A stretch of DNA of 64,000 nucleotides from Actinoplanes ianthinogenes (GTDB taxonomy: Bacteria; Actinomycetota; Actinomycetes; Mycobacteriales; Micromonosporaceae), in NCBI RefSeq assembly GCF_018324205.1, contig NZ_AP023356.1, forward strand, positions 3,675,501 through 3,739,500, written 5' to 3'. Both the position numbers and the translations under genes were made by a program. Positions 35,078-43,244 of the stretch are shown here, in pieces. The stretch's first letter is position 1. Each line of letters starts with the position of its first letter. Under the pieces are notes generated by a model, which saw only the letters and a program-made list of their open reading frames with translations, did not search any database and was not told where the DNA came from.

Positions 35078-35734
35078 ATGGCAGAACTGAGTGGGCTGGC
35101 CGGCTGGGTGGCCTCGGTCATCGACGCGCTCGGCGCGGCCGGCGTCGGCCTGCTCGTCGCGCTGGAAAACCTCGTCCCGCCGATCCCCAGCGAGATCGTG
35201 TTGTCGATGGCCGGCTTCCTGGCCGGCGAGGGCCGGGTCAACCTGGTGCTGGTCTGGGCGGCCGCGACGCTCGGCGCGCTGGCCGGGGCCCTGCTGCTCT
35301 ACTGGCTCGGGCGGGGCCTCGGCGAACAGCGGCTGCGGCGCTGGCTGGACCGGATCCCGCTGGTCGACCTCGACGACCTGGACCGGGCGGACCGGTGGTT
35401 CGAGAAGCACGAGCGGGCGGCGGTGCTGGTCGGCCGGTGCGCGCCGGTGGTGCGCAGCCTGGTGTCGATCCCGGCCGGGGCGAACCGGATGCCGCTCGGG
35501 TGGTTCACGCTCTGCACGGTGATCGGCAGCGGCGTGTGGAACGCGATCTTCGTGGGCGCCGGGTACGCGCTCGGCTCGCAGTGGCAGGACGTGGCGAGGT
35601 ACAGCCACTGGTTCGACTACGCGGTCTGGGCGTTCTTCGCCGGGGCGATCGGCTGGTGGATCGTGAAAAAGGTGCGCGGCCGCTCGACCAACGAGCGACC
35701 GCGCACCGGCGATCAGGTCAGAAACCCGCGCTGA
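35078..35734 (+). CDS. DedA-family membrane protein
   Basis: 218 aa. SNARE-associated/DedA domain: ENLVPPIPSEIVLSMAGFLA near the N-terminus and GRCAPVVRSLVSIPAGANRM in the middle, with four to five helices. DedA proteins move undecaprenyl-phosphate or phospholipids across the membrane and are needed for envelope integrity. ATG 35078 follows AGGAGAAG. The end overlaps the convergent chitinase by 17 bp. Confidence 0.92.
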   Translation: MAELSGLAGWVASVIDALGAAGVGLLVALENLVPPIPSEIVLSMAGFLAGEGRVNLVLVWAAATLGALAGALLLYWLGRGLGEQRLRRWLDRIPLVDLDDLDRADRWFEKHERAAVLVGRCAPVVRSLVSIPAGANRMPLGWFTLCTVIGSGVWNAIFVGAGYALGSQWQDVARYSHWFDYAVWAFFAGAIGWWIVKKVRGRSTNERPRTGDQVRNPR

Positions 35735-36914
35735 CCTTGGTGAATGCCCAGGTGTCCTGCGCGATGCCGGAGCAGTCGGAGACCACGCCGCCGCCGGCGC
35801 AGCCCCGGTCCCGGTTGACCGCCCAGAACGTGAACCGGGCCAGGCCCTTGCTCTTGGCGTAATCGCGGATCCGGGTCCAGGTGTCGACCGTGGTGACCTC
35901 CTGCTGGTCGGAGAGACCGTTCATGCCGGAGATGCCGATGTGCGAGTACGCCTGCGCGTCGGTGTACCCGAAGGTGGTCTTCACCAGGTTCTTCAGGCCC
36001 TCGGTGGCGCCGGTCGTGGCGGCGTACATGTCCGAGCCGCCGCCGAAGTCGAACGGCATCTGGGTGAAGATGTCGATGTTCGCGCCGAGCGCCTTGGCCT
36101 GCTGGACCAGCCGGGTGCCGTAGTAGCTCGGGCCGGTCGGCGTGGTGCCGAAGGTGACGATGGTCTTCACCGACGGGTTGTTCGCCTTGATGATCTTCAG
36201 AGCGTTGAGCACCCGGTCCTGGACCGCGGTGTTCTCGAACTCGTCGGTGTTCTCGATGTCGATGTCGATCGCCTTCAGACCGAAGGCGTTGATCACCTTC
36301 TGGTACGCGCCGGCGAGCGCCTCGGCGGTCGAGCAGTTCGGGCCGAGCTTGTTGCCGCTCCAGCCGCCGATCGACGGGACGACGTCCGCGCCGGCCGCCT
36401 TGATCTGGCTGATGTAGCTGGCGTGCACGCCGCCGGTCAGGCCGGACTCACCGTCCCATGCCGGGTTGCAGCCGCCGCTGGCCAGCACGAACGCCATGGT
36501 GAACGACTTGATGCCGGTGGCGCTGACGACCGTGGACGGGGCCGGCGGGTTGCCCCAGCCCGGGTAGACGTACGGCGCCGAGGCCATCTTGGTGCCGGTG
36601 GTCGGCGGCTGGGTGGTCGGGCCGGTCGGCGGCGTGGTGGTGGGCGGGGTGGTGGTGCCGCCGCAGGTGCCGTTGTCGATCCAGACGTCCCACTGACCAC
36701 TGTGGGTGGCCGGCGACTCGTTCTGGGTCCACCACTTAGCGGTGTAGTTGTGGCCGTTCTGCGAGGCCACGTTGTCCTTGACGTAGGTCGCGGACGAGCT
36801 CCAGGCGGCGGCGCACGCGGCGGCCGCGTTCGACACCGTCATCGGGAGGACGGCGGCGGCCGTGCCCACGGTGGCGACTGCCGAGACCAGGGCGATCTTT
36901 CTGCTCAGCTTCAC
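35718..36914 (-). CDS. Secreted chitinase, CBM5/12-like module plus GH18
   Basis: 398 aa. Sec signal peptide (cleavage near NAAAA), a ~50-residue chitin-binding module (WSSSATYVKDNVASQNGHNY, KWWTQNESPATHSGQWDVW), a Thr/Pro linker, then GH18 with KAIDIDIENTDEF (DxxDxDxE-type; catalytic Glu) and FWAVNRDRGCAGG, close to the Streptomyces ChiC/D-like group. Degrades chitin outside the cell. GTG 36914 follows GGAGAT. Second gene of a two-chitinase operon, 28 bp after the first. Confidence 0.92.
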   Translation of the reverse strand: MKLSRKIALVSAVATVGTAAAVLPMTVSNAAAACAAAWSSSATYVKDNVASQNGHNYTAKWWTQNESPATHSGQWDVWIDNGTCGGTTTPPTTTPPTGPTTQPPTTGTKMASAPYVYPGWGNPPAPSTVVSATGIKSFTMAFVLASGGCNPAWDGESGLTGGVHASYISQIKAAGADVVPSIGGWSGNKLGPNCSTAEALAGAYQKVINAFGLKAIDIDIENTDEFENTAVQDRVLNALKIIKANNPSVKTIVTFGTTPTGPSYYGTRLVQQAKALGANIDIFTQMPFDFGGGSDMYAATTGATEGLKNLVKTTFGYTDAQAYSHIGISGMNGLSDQQEVTTVDTWTRIRDYAKSKGLARFTFWAVNRDRGCAGGGVVSDCSGIAQDTWAFTKVSAGF

Positions 36915-36942
36915 GGGGATCTCCGAGAGGGGTGTGAGGGGA

Positions 36943-38220
36943 TCAGGGGAGAGTGGCGAGGTGCGGGTCGATCGTGTTCGCCCAGCCGCTGCCGTTCGCG
37001 ACGTCCCAGTTGATCGACCAGGTCATCGCGCCGCGGATACCGGGGTAGGTGGCCGGCGGCTTGAACGTGCCGCAGTTGGTGCCGCGGGCCAGGCAGTCGA
37101 GGGCGTCGTTGACCACCGACGGGGCGACGTAGCCGCCGCCGGCGGCCCGGGTGCTGGCCGGCAGGCCGAGCGAGACCTGGTCCGGCCGCAGGCCGCCCTG
37201 GGTCTGGATGCAGGCGAGCGCCGTCAGGAAGTTCTCGGTGCCCTGGCTGTACGCGTTCATCTGGTCGCAGCCGAGCATCGCGCCCGAGTTGTAGAACTGC
37301 GTGTGCACGACGGTCAGGATGTCCTTGATCGACAGTGCCAGCGCGAAGTACGACGACCCGGTGCTCTGCATGTCGATGGTCTGCGGCGCCATCGTGATGA
37401 TCAGGCTCGCCCCGGCCTTGGCCCGCAGGCTGCGCAGCGCGCTGGCCATGTACGTGGCGTTGAGCCCGTTCTCCAGGTCGATGTCCACGCCGTCGAAGCC
37501 GTAGTTCTGGATCAGCGAGTACACCGAGTTGGCGAAGTTCGTCGCCGCGTCGGCGCTGGCCACGCTGACCGAGCCCTTCTCGCCGCCGACCGAGATGATG
37601 ACCTTCTTGCCGCGCGAGTGCAGGGTGGCGATGTCCGCCTTGAACTGCGCGTCGGTGTAACCGCCGACCGCCGTGGCGAGCCCGGCGTCGAGGGTGAAGG
37701 AGACCGCGCCCGGGGTCGAGGTGGCGTCCGCGAACGCGACCGCGATCAGGTCGTAGGTGCTGGGCACGGCGGCCAGCTTGAGCGGGGTCGCGCCGTTGTC
37801 GAAGTTCTGCCAGTACCCGGTGAGGAAGTGCGCCGGAAGGTTGCCGGTACCGGTGGGCTGCGTGGTCGGCGGGGTGGTGGGCGTCGTCGGCGAGGTGGTC
37901 GGCGACGACGTGACCGGCGGCTTGCTGGTGGGCGAACTGGTCGGCGACGAGGTCGGCGTGCTGCCGCCGCACACCCCGTTGTCGATCCAGACATCCCACT
38001 GACCACTGTGGGTGGCCGGCGACTCGTTCTGGGTCCACCACTTCGCGGTGTAGTTGTGGCCGTTCTGCGAGGCCACGTTGTCCTTGACGTAGGTCGCGGA
38101 CGAGCTCCACGCCGCGGCACAGGCCGCGGCCGCGGACGCGTCACCCGCGAACCACGTCGCTGTGCCGGCGGCGGCCACCGCGGTGACCGTCGCGAGAAGT
38201 ACCGATCGGGAGCGCTTCAT
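36943..38220 (-). CDS. Secreted chitinase, CBM5/12-like module plus GH18
   Basis: 425 aa. Signal peptide, the same chitin-binding module as its neighbour (nearly identical at DNA level, 37984-38127 vs 36676-36828), a Ser/Thr/Pro linker, then GH18 with FDGVDIDLENG (catalytic Glu), SVGGEKGS and GAMTWSINWD. The two catalytic domains differ much more than the binding modules. Upstream lie AT-rich promoter DNA and a perfect ACTGTTAACAGT palindrome. First gene of the chitinase operon. Confidence 0.93.
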   Translation of the reverse strand: MKRSRSVLLATVTAVAAAGTATWFAGDASAAAACAAAWSSSATYVKDNVASQNGHNYTAKWWTQNESPATHSGQWDVWIDNGVCGGSTPTSSPTSSPTSKPPVTSSPTTSPTTPTTPPTTQPTGTGNLPAHFLTGYWQNFDNGATPLKLAAVPSTYDLIAVAFADATSTPGAVSFTLDAGLATAVGGYTDAQFKADIATLHSRGKKVIISVGGEKGSVSVASADAATNFANSVYSLIQNYGFDGVDIDLENGLNATYMASALRSLRAKAGASLIITMAPQTIDMQSTGSSYFALALSIKDILTVVHTQFYNSGAMLGCDQMNAYSQGTENFLTALACIQTQGGLRPDQVSLGLPASTRAAGGGYVAPSVVNDALDCLARGTNCGTFKPPATYPGIRGAMTWSINWDVANGSGWANTIDPHLATLP

Positions 38221-38265
38221 AGCTGTCCTTCCATGCGCCTCCGGTGAGATACGTCAATCTTTAGG

Positions 38266-38277
38266 ACTGTTAACAGT
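38266..38277. promoter_or_regulatory. Palindrome in the chitinase operon promoter
   Basis: ACTGTTAACAGT, perfect 12-bp palindrome, 46 bp before the chitinase start and between TTTACT and TAAAGA boxes spaced 17 bp. It does not match the DasR (dre) consensus that controls chitinases in Streptomyces. Confidence 0.5.
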
Positions 38278-38338
38278 AAAAGTAAAGGGGTTCACAACCT
38301 TAAAAATCCTTAAAACTCGATCCGTCACCACGACGCGA

Positions 38339-38378
38339 CGATGGGCCGTGACCCCAGGTCAGAGGTCACGGCCCATCG
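38339..38378 (-). terminator. Terminator of the GH16 gene
   Basis: Perfect 15-bp stem (CGATGGGCCGTGACC arm) with a 10-nt loop, starting 11 bp beyond the GH16 stop. Confidence 0.75.
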
Positions 38379-38388
38379 ATAAAAATGA

Positions 38389-39801
38389 TTACCGCCGGAA
38401 CTGGATCCAGTTCACGTTGACGAAGTCCGCGGGCTGACCGCTGGTGAACGTCAGGTATACGGTGTGTGTTCCGGACACATTCGACACGTTCCCCGGGATC
38501 GACGTCCAGGCCTGCCAGCCGCCGGTGCTGGCCACCGCGAAGCTGCCGATCGGGGCGTTGCTCCGGCTGTCCACGCGCACCTCGACCAGGCCGCTCACCC
38601 CGCCGCCCGCGCCGGAGGCGACCCGGGCCACGAAGTCCCGCACCCCACCGGTCCCGAAGTTCACGTTGTCGAACTGCAACCAGTCACCGTTCGCGACGTA
38701 CGCGACGTCCTGCCCGCCCTCGGAGCAGGTCTCCACCTGCACCCCGCCCGCGGCGTTGTAGGACTCCGCCTGAATCTGCCCGTAGGCGTCCCGCGTGCCA
38801 CCGGTCGGCGGCGTGGTCGTCGGCGTGGACGTCGGCGGCGTGGTGGTCGGCGGCGTGGTGGTCGGCGGCGTGGTGGTGCCGCCGCCGGACTGATAGACCG
38901 CCACGTAGTCGACGAGCATCGGCACGCCGGACTGGGTCGCCGCGGTCGGGCCGCCGCCGAACGCCGCCGGGAAACCGCCGCCGATCGCCACGTTGAGGAT
39001 CAGGAACATGCCGTGATGGGTGGCGTTGTTCCAGGTCGTGGCGTCGAGCTGGGACGAGTTGAGGGTGAAGTAGTTGGCGCCGTCGAGGTAGAAGCGCAGC
39101 TGCTCCGGGGAGGTGCTGCGGTCGTACTCCACCGCGTACGTGTGGAAGCCCGTCTGGCAGCCGGAACAGGCCCGCTCACCACTGCTCAGGCCGGTCGTCT
39201 CGTTGCACGGGCCGCCGGAGCCGGTGCCGCAGTGCAGCGTGGAGAAGACCGAGGACCGGCCGTTGATGTCCTCCATGATGTCCCACTCGCCGATGCTCGG
39301 CCAGTTCGTCGCGCCCACCGGACGGGCCGCGGCGCCCAGCGCCCAGAACGCCGGCCAGTACCCGGCGGCGGCCGCGCCGCTCACGTTCGGCTGCTGCAGC
39401 CGGGCCTCCATCCGGAGCTTGCCACCGGCCGGCGCGGCGAAATCAGTGCGCTGCGTCTCGACCCGCCCGGAGGTCCACTGCCCGGCCGAGTCCCGGATCG
39501 GCTTGATCACCAGGTTGCCGCCGCCGTCCTGGTAGACGTTCGCGGTCGAGTCGGTCATCGTCTCGACCTCGCCGGTGCCCCAGTTGGCCGCGCCGCCCGG
39601 GTAGCTGGTGCCGATGTCGTAGAGCCAGTTCGACCGATTCAGCCCGGTGCCGGACGCGCCGGTGAAGTCGTCGCTGAACACCAGCGACATCCCGGACGGT
39701 GGGGCGGGCGCGGCCGCTTCGGCCTGGGCGACGACCGTTACTGACGCGACGACCGCGAGGACCGCGGCACCCACCGCGAGAAATCTTCGTGGAGCTGCCA
39801 T
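38389..39801 (-). CDS. Secreted GH16 beta-glucanase (laminarinase-type) with CBM6
   Basis: 470 aa. Signal peptide, GH16 jelly roll with catalytic GEWDIMEDI (ExDxxE), a Thr/Pro linker of TTPP repeats and a C-terminal CBM6 (IQAESYNAAGGVQVETCSEGG, GDWLQFDNVNFG, NVNWIQFRR). Expected to cut beta-1,3-glucan of fungal walls. ATG 39801 preferred over GTG 39810 for spacing from GGAAAGG. A LacI-type operator lies upstream, so it is probably induced by an oligosaccharide. Confidence 0.93.
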   Translation of the reverse strand: MAAPRRFLAVGAAVLAVVASVTVVAQAEAAAPAPPSGMSLVFSDDFTGASGTGLNRSNWLYDIGTSYPGGAANWGTGEVETMTDSTANVYQDGGGNLVIKPIRDSAGQWTSGRVETQRTDFAAPAGGKLRMEARLQQPNVSGAAAAGYWPAFWALGAAARPVGATNWPSIGEWDIMEDINGRSSVFSTLHCGTGSGGPCNETTGLSSGERACSGCQTGFHTYAVEYDRSTSPEQLRFYLDGANYFTLNSSQLDATTWNNATHHGMFLILNVAIGGGFPAAFGGGPTAATQSGVPMLVDYVAVYQSGGGTTTPPTTTPPTTTPPTSTPTTTPPTGGTRDAYGQIQAESYNAAGGVQVETCSEGGQDVAYVANGDWLQFDNVNFGTGGVRDFVARVASGAGGGVSGLVEVRVDSRSNAPIGSFAVASTGGWQAWTSIPGNVSNVSGTHTVYLTFTSGQPADFVNVNWIQFRR

Positions 39802-39835
39802 GGGGGACACGCCTTTCCAAGGGGGAGGGGGGACG

Positions 39836-39849
39836 TGAGAGCGCTCTCT
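39836..39849. promoter_or_regulatory. LacI-family operator upstream of the GH16 gene
   Basis: TGAGAGCGCTCTCT, palindromic over GAGAGCGCTCTC. It matches the layout of actinobacterial sugar-responsive LacI operators such as the CebR box (TGGGAGCGCTCCCA). No LacI gene is in this window, so the regulator acts in trans. Confidence 0.7.
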
Positions 39850-39897
39850 ATGTCATACAGATTGCACGCTTGTTTCAAAAACTTCAATGCGCGTCGA

Positions 39898-40010
39898 TGC
39901 CACCCTTAAAGATCTTCATATACGCGGGTCCGCCGGTGTACAGATCGCACGCTCCCGCGCGGGCCGAGGCCGGCGATCTGGCCGCTGACGCGTCCAAACC
40001 AATCGCCGCC
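39898..40010 (-). repeat. Dispersed repeat, copy 2 (minus orientation)
   Basis: On the minus strand TTGGACGCGTCAGCGGCCAG (39997-39978), then CGGCCCGCGCGGGAGCGTGC, a GATC, and CCGGCGGACCCGCGTATATG. It matches 49405-49505 along its whole length with scattered changes, and 17439-17540 mainly in the core. It sits between the GH16 promoter and the double-hairpin array. Confidence 0.78.
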
Positions 40011-40029
40011 CTCTTCACTGCCCGCAGCT

Positions 40030-40545
40030 GCTCCCGGAGATCAACCCCCGAGCTGGCCCCCAGCGCCCTATCCCACCCTCGAATAGGGCCACCAGGACCA
40101 GCCGACACTCCCCAGCTGGCCTCCAGCGCCCTATTCCGTTGCTGGACAGGGCCATCAGGCCAGCCCGACACTCCCCGGCTGGCCCCCCGCGCCCTAACCC
40201 GTTGCTGGACAGGGCCATCAGGGCCAGCCCGACACCCCTCGGCTGGCCTCCAGCGCCCTATCCCATGCCCGAATAGGGCCACCAGCACCAGCCCGACACT
40301 CCCCGGCTGGTCCTCAGCGCCCTATCCCGTTCCCGGATAGGGCCACCAGCACCAGCCCGACACTCCCCGGCTGGTCCTCAGCGCCCTATCCCGTTCCCGG
40401 ATAGGGCCACCAGGACCAGCCCGACACTGCTCGGCTGGCCCCCAGCGCCCTATCCCACTCCCGGATAGGGCCACCAGGACCAGCCGGGCACTCCTCGGCT
40501 GGCCGCCAACGCCTTGGGCAGACGCGGGATAGGGCCAAGCCGCTT
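40030..40545. repeat. 63/64-bp tandem array, about 8 units, two hairpins per unit
   Basis: AGGGCCA marks recur at 40085, 40148, 40211, 40275, 40339, 40403, 40467 and 40531. Each unit carries hairpin I, GCCCTATCC-loop-GGATAGGGC, and hairpin II, CCAGCC-loop-GGCTGG. Stems are better conserved than loops; the outer units are degenerate. The 64-bp period breaks any reading frame, so the two Arg/Gly-rich frames across it are not genes. About 850 bp between the GH16 gene and yidC (39850-40750) hold only this array, the dispersed repeat and two further inverted repeats. Confidence 0.92.
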
Positions 40546-40569
40546 GACATCCCTGGTGCAGGGGATGTC
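40546..40569. repeat. Inverted repeat after the array
   Basis: GACATCCC / GGGATGTC, perfect 8-bp stem with an 8-nt loop, directly after the last degenerate unit. Confidence 0.5.
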
Positions 40570-40630
40570 TTCGCTTTCCGCGGTGCTCACCGAACCCCGG
40601 AACGCGCTCAGGCCCCCTAGGTTTCTCACG

Positions 40631-40724
40631 AAACGCCGCCGGTGAGATGGGCTCGGCTTTTCCGACGCCGCGGGGTTTGCGGTGGCGGAAAAGACGCGCC
40701 CATCTCACCGGTTACAAGGCGTTT
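40631..40724 (-). terminator. Large imperfect palindrome, likely yidC terminator or element remnant
   Basis: Nested stems: CCGGTGAGATGGGC (40639-40652) with 40698-40711, perfect 14 bp; CTTTTCCG (40657-40664) with CGGAAAAG (40686-40693); CGCCGC with GCGGTG at the tip; outer AACGCC/GGCGTT. Total about 94 nt, 27 bp from the yidC stop. Much larger than a normal terminator. Confidence 0.65.
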
Positions 40725-40750
40725 TGTGCGCGGAGCGAAGCGAAGCAAAG

Positions 40751-41449
40751 CTAGCCCAGCCAGCTCCTCCGGACCAGCTGTTCGGCGGCGGTCCAGGCCG
40801 ACGAGGTGACCAGGTAGAGACCGCCGGCCAGGGGCAACCAGGCGACGGCCAGAACACTCAGCCACGGCAGATACTTCAGCATCGTGGCGGTGACGGCGGC
40901 GGCCTGCTGGGCGTTCTCCGAGCCGGACGGGGTGGGCAGGGCCGGCGGGTTCGCGGCGGCCAGGGCGGCCGCACGGCGGGACGACCACCAGGCGATCGCG
41001 GCGGCCAGGGCGAGCAGGACGGCGAAGACCGGAAGCCCGGCGGAGAGGTGCGCGGTGAGCGGGACCCCGGCGATCGCACCGGCCGGCGGGTCCATCGCGA
41101 CCCGGTACATGACCATGAAGAACGGTGCCTGGACCAGGGCGGGCAACAGGCCGGCGAACGGGCCGATGCCGTGCTCACGCTGCAGGGTGAGCGTCGCGGT
41201 GGCCAGCTCCATCGGGTCCTTGTGCTTCTTCCGGAGTTTCGCGATCTCCGGGGCCAGGGCGGCACGGCGGCGTTCGGTGCGGATCTGCAGGTAGGTGAGC
41301 GGGGTCAGGCAGGCACGGACAAGCAGGGTGAACAGGACGATGGCGAGCGCCGGGGCGAGGCCGCCCAGCGGGTCGAGGGCGGCGGCGAGGCCGGTGATGG
41401 CGGAGTGAGCGGCGCCGACGACAGCGTGGAAGAGACCGGTGACAGACAT
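40751..41449 (-). CDS. yidC: YidC/Oxa1-family insertase paralogue
   Basis: 232 aa, shorter than the dnaA-linked YidC. Core five-helix insertase topology: the PLGGLAPALAIVLFTLLVRA first helix, LTYLQIRTERRRAALAPEIAKLRKKHKD coiled cytoplasmic loop (with the conserved Arg in the helix before it), FAGLLPALVQAPFFMVMY, and later helices. It inserts small membrane proteins. ATG 41449. Preceded by a DUF6412 gene, a pairing frequent in actinobacteria, and not linked to rnpA or dnaA, so it is a second copy. Confidence 0.9.
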   Translation of the reverse strand: MSVTGLFHAVVGAAHSAITGLAAALDPLGGLAPALAIVLFTLLVRACLTPLTYLQIRTERRRAALAPEIAKLRKKHKDPMELATATLTLQREHGIGPFAGLLPALVQAPFFMVMYRVAMDPPAGAIAGVPLTAHLSAGLPVFAVLLALAAAIAWWSSRRAAALAAANPPALPTPSGSENAQQAAAVTATMLKYLPWLSVLAVAWLPLAGGLYLVTSSAWTAAEQLVRRSWLG

Positions 41450-41602
41450 GGACGTACCCCAAGGGTCCGAAGCGGAAGGGACACCGAGCCGGCAGCGAAA
41501 CGCCCACCTCGACCCGCGCTCACCCTGGATCCCTTCGTCGCGACGCGCAGCGTCGAGCGACAATCGGGGCAGACCGGGAGAAACGGGGACGAGCGCGCGG
41601 GG

Positions 41603-41875
41603 TTACGCGGCCGCGGGGTACGCGGTGGGTGCTCGGGGGCGGGGGCGCCCGGCGGCGTCCGGGTCCAGCAGGCGCGGCGCTGACCCGCGGATGCGGCGGG
41701 TGAACGCGCGCATGCCGGGCAGCAGGCCGGTGGTCAGGACCGGGAGGGCGACCGCGGCGACGACCAGCAGAGCCGCGGTGACCAGGGCCAGCGCCAGGAC
41801 CAGGCGCGGGCCGCTGCTGAGGCCGGGCTCGAGCAGGGCGGTGCCCGCCAGTGCCCAGTACCCGAGAAGCAGCAT
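41603..41875 (-). CDS. DUF6412-like small membrane protein
   Basis: 90 aa with two transmembrane helices (about 2-22 and 26-52) and a basic C-terminus (RAFTRRIRG). ATG 41875 lies 7 nt after TAGGCT, with no Shine-Dalgarno, so probably leaderless. Same strand as the yidC paralogue 153 bp downstream; likely co-transcribed. Role unknown. Confidence 0.7.
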   Translation of the reverse strand: MLLLGYWALAGTALLEPGLSSGPRLVLALALVTAALLVVAAVALPVLTTGLLPGMRAFTRRIRGSAPRLLDPDAAGRPRPRAPTAYPAAA

Positions 41876-41944
41876 GGCGGCAAGCCTAGCTCGCCGGGGC
41901 AACGACCGGTTTTCCGGCGAGACCCGGCGGGTAAGGCTGCGCGC

Positions 41945-43105
41945 ATGGAAGCCGCTGCCGAAGGCACGACGACGATCTCGCCCCAGCTCGCCGCCCGCGC
42001 CGAGCGGCACGACCTGCTCACGCTAGGGATCGAGGAAGAGTATCTGCTGGTCGACGCGGTCGAACCACGTGGTGTGGAGACGGTCGAGGCGGTGCTCGAC
42101 GAGGTGCCCGAGGAGCTGCGGCCCGGGGTGCAGCACGAGTACCTGCGCAGCCAGATCGAGGTGGCCAGTCCCCCGCAACTGGAGCTGGTCGGCCTCTACG
42201 ACGCGATGGTGACCTTGCGCACCGGGCTGGCCGACGCGGCCGAGCGGGCCGGATCCCGGCTGCTCGCGGTGGGCTGCGGACCGGCCGCCGGGCCGAACAC
42301 CCGGCTGGTCGACGACCCGCGGTACCACCGGATGCGGGAGCGGTTCGGCGACCTCTCCCCCGGTCAGGGGCTGTGCGGCACGCACGTGCACGTCAGCATC
42401 CCGGACCCGGAGACCGGTGTGCGGGTGCTGAACCTGCTCCGGCCGTGGCTGCCCACCCTCCAGGCGGCGGCCGCCAACTCGCCGCTGTTCGGCGGGCGGG
42501 ACACCGGGTACGCCAGCTGGCGCTCGATGATGTGGGAGCGCTGGCCGACGGTGGGCCCGACCCCGTATCTCCGGTCGCACGAGCACTACCTGACGCTGAT
42601 CGCGGACCTCGAGGCGAGCGGCGCGATGCTCGACGAGGGCATGCTGTACTGGTACGCCCGGCTGTCCGCGAACTACCCGACCGTGGAGATCCGGATGGGC
42701 GACGTGACGCCCACCCTGGACGACGCCATCCTGCTCGCCGCGCTGGCCCGGGCCCTGGTCGCGACGCTGCTGCACGAGGTGCGCTCCGGGACCGAGGGGC
42801 CGGAGGTGTCGCACCCGCTGCTGATGGCCGCGCACTGGCGGGCGGCGAAGGACGGCCTGGAGGGGCTCGGGCTGGACCTCGCCACCCGGGAGACGCGGCC
42901 GGCCTGGCGGTTGCTGCGGCAGCTGGTCGACTACGTGCGCCCGGAGCTGGAGCGGCACGGCGACCTGCAGATGGTGACCGTCCTGCTCGACCGGCTGCGC
43001 TCGCGGGGTTCCGGCGCGGCCCGGCAACGGGCGCTGCTGGCGAAGGGAACGCCGGTCGCCGGGGTGGTCGACTGGCTCGCCCGGACAACTCGTGGCGAGA
43101 TGTGA
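41945..43105 (+). CDS. Carboxylate-amine ligase, YbdK/glutamate-cysteine ligase type 2
   Basis: 386 aa. GCS2 fold: LTLGIEEEYLLVD with metal-binding Glu residues, then EYLRSQIEVASPPQ, CGTHVHVSIPDPE and YPTVEIRMGDVTPT. E. coli YbdK has weak glutamate-cysteine ligase activity; in mycothiol-using actinobacteria the role is unclear, and related enzymes act as amide ligases. ATG 41945, 69 bp from the divergent DUF6412 gene. Followed by a perfect 9-bp hairpin. Confidence 0.9.
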   Translation: MEAAAEGTTTISPQLAARAERHDLLTLGIEEEYLLVDAVEPRGVETVEAVLDEVPEELRPGVQHEYLRSQIEVASPPQLELVGLYDAMVTLRTGLADAAERAGSRLLAVGCGPAAGPNTRLVDDPRYHRMRERFGDLSPGQGLCGTHVHVSIPDPETGVRVLNLLRPWLPTLQAAAANSPLFGGRDTGYASWRSMMWERWPTVGPTPYLRSHEHYLTLIADLEASGAMLDEGMLYWYARLSANYPTVEIRMGDVTPTLDDAILLAALARALVATLLHEVRSGTEGPEVSHPLLMAAHWRAAKDGLEGLGLDLATRETRPAWRLLRQLVDYVRPELERHGDLQMVTVLLDRLRSRGSGAARQRALLAKGTPVAGVVDWLARTTRGEM

Positions 43106-43187
43106 CGCAACGAGAATCTCGGATGAAACACAACAGATATTGCCCACGTCGATATGGCCGGTGAGCAGGAAAAACCACCATAGGTGA

Positions 43188-43217
43188 CGGCGCGATGACC
43201 GATCTGGTATCGCGCCG
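43188..43217 (+). terminator. Hairpin after the carboxylate-amine ligase gene
   Basis: CGGCGCGAT / ATCGCGCCG, perfect 9-bp stem with a 12-nt loop, 82 bp after the stop and 27 bp before the next start. Confidence 0.5.
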
Positions 43218-43244
43218 GATCTTGCCAACCGGTAGGCATGACGG

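Noticed and set aside
40030..40545. CRISPR array
   Set aside because: Units are contiguous with no variable spacers, each unit has two separate dyads, and no cas gene is in the window.
39884..40708. Two leftward frames (134 and 128 aa) over the 64-bp array
   Set aside because: They read different frames of the same repeat; the 63/64-bp period breaks coding phase and the repeat conserves hairpins, not codons.
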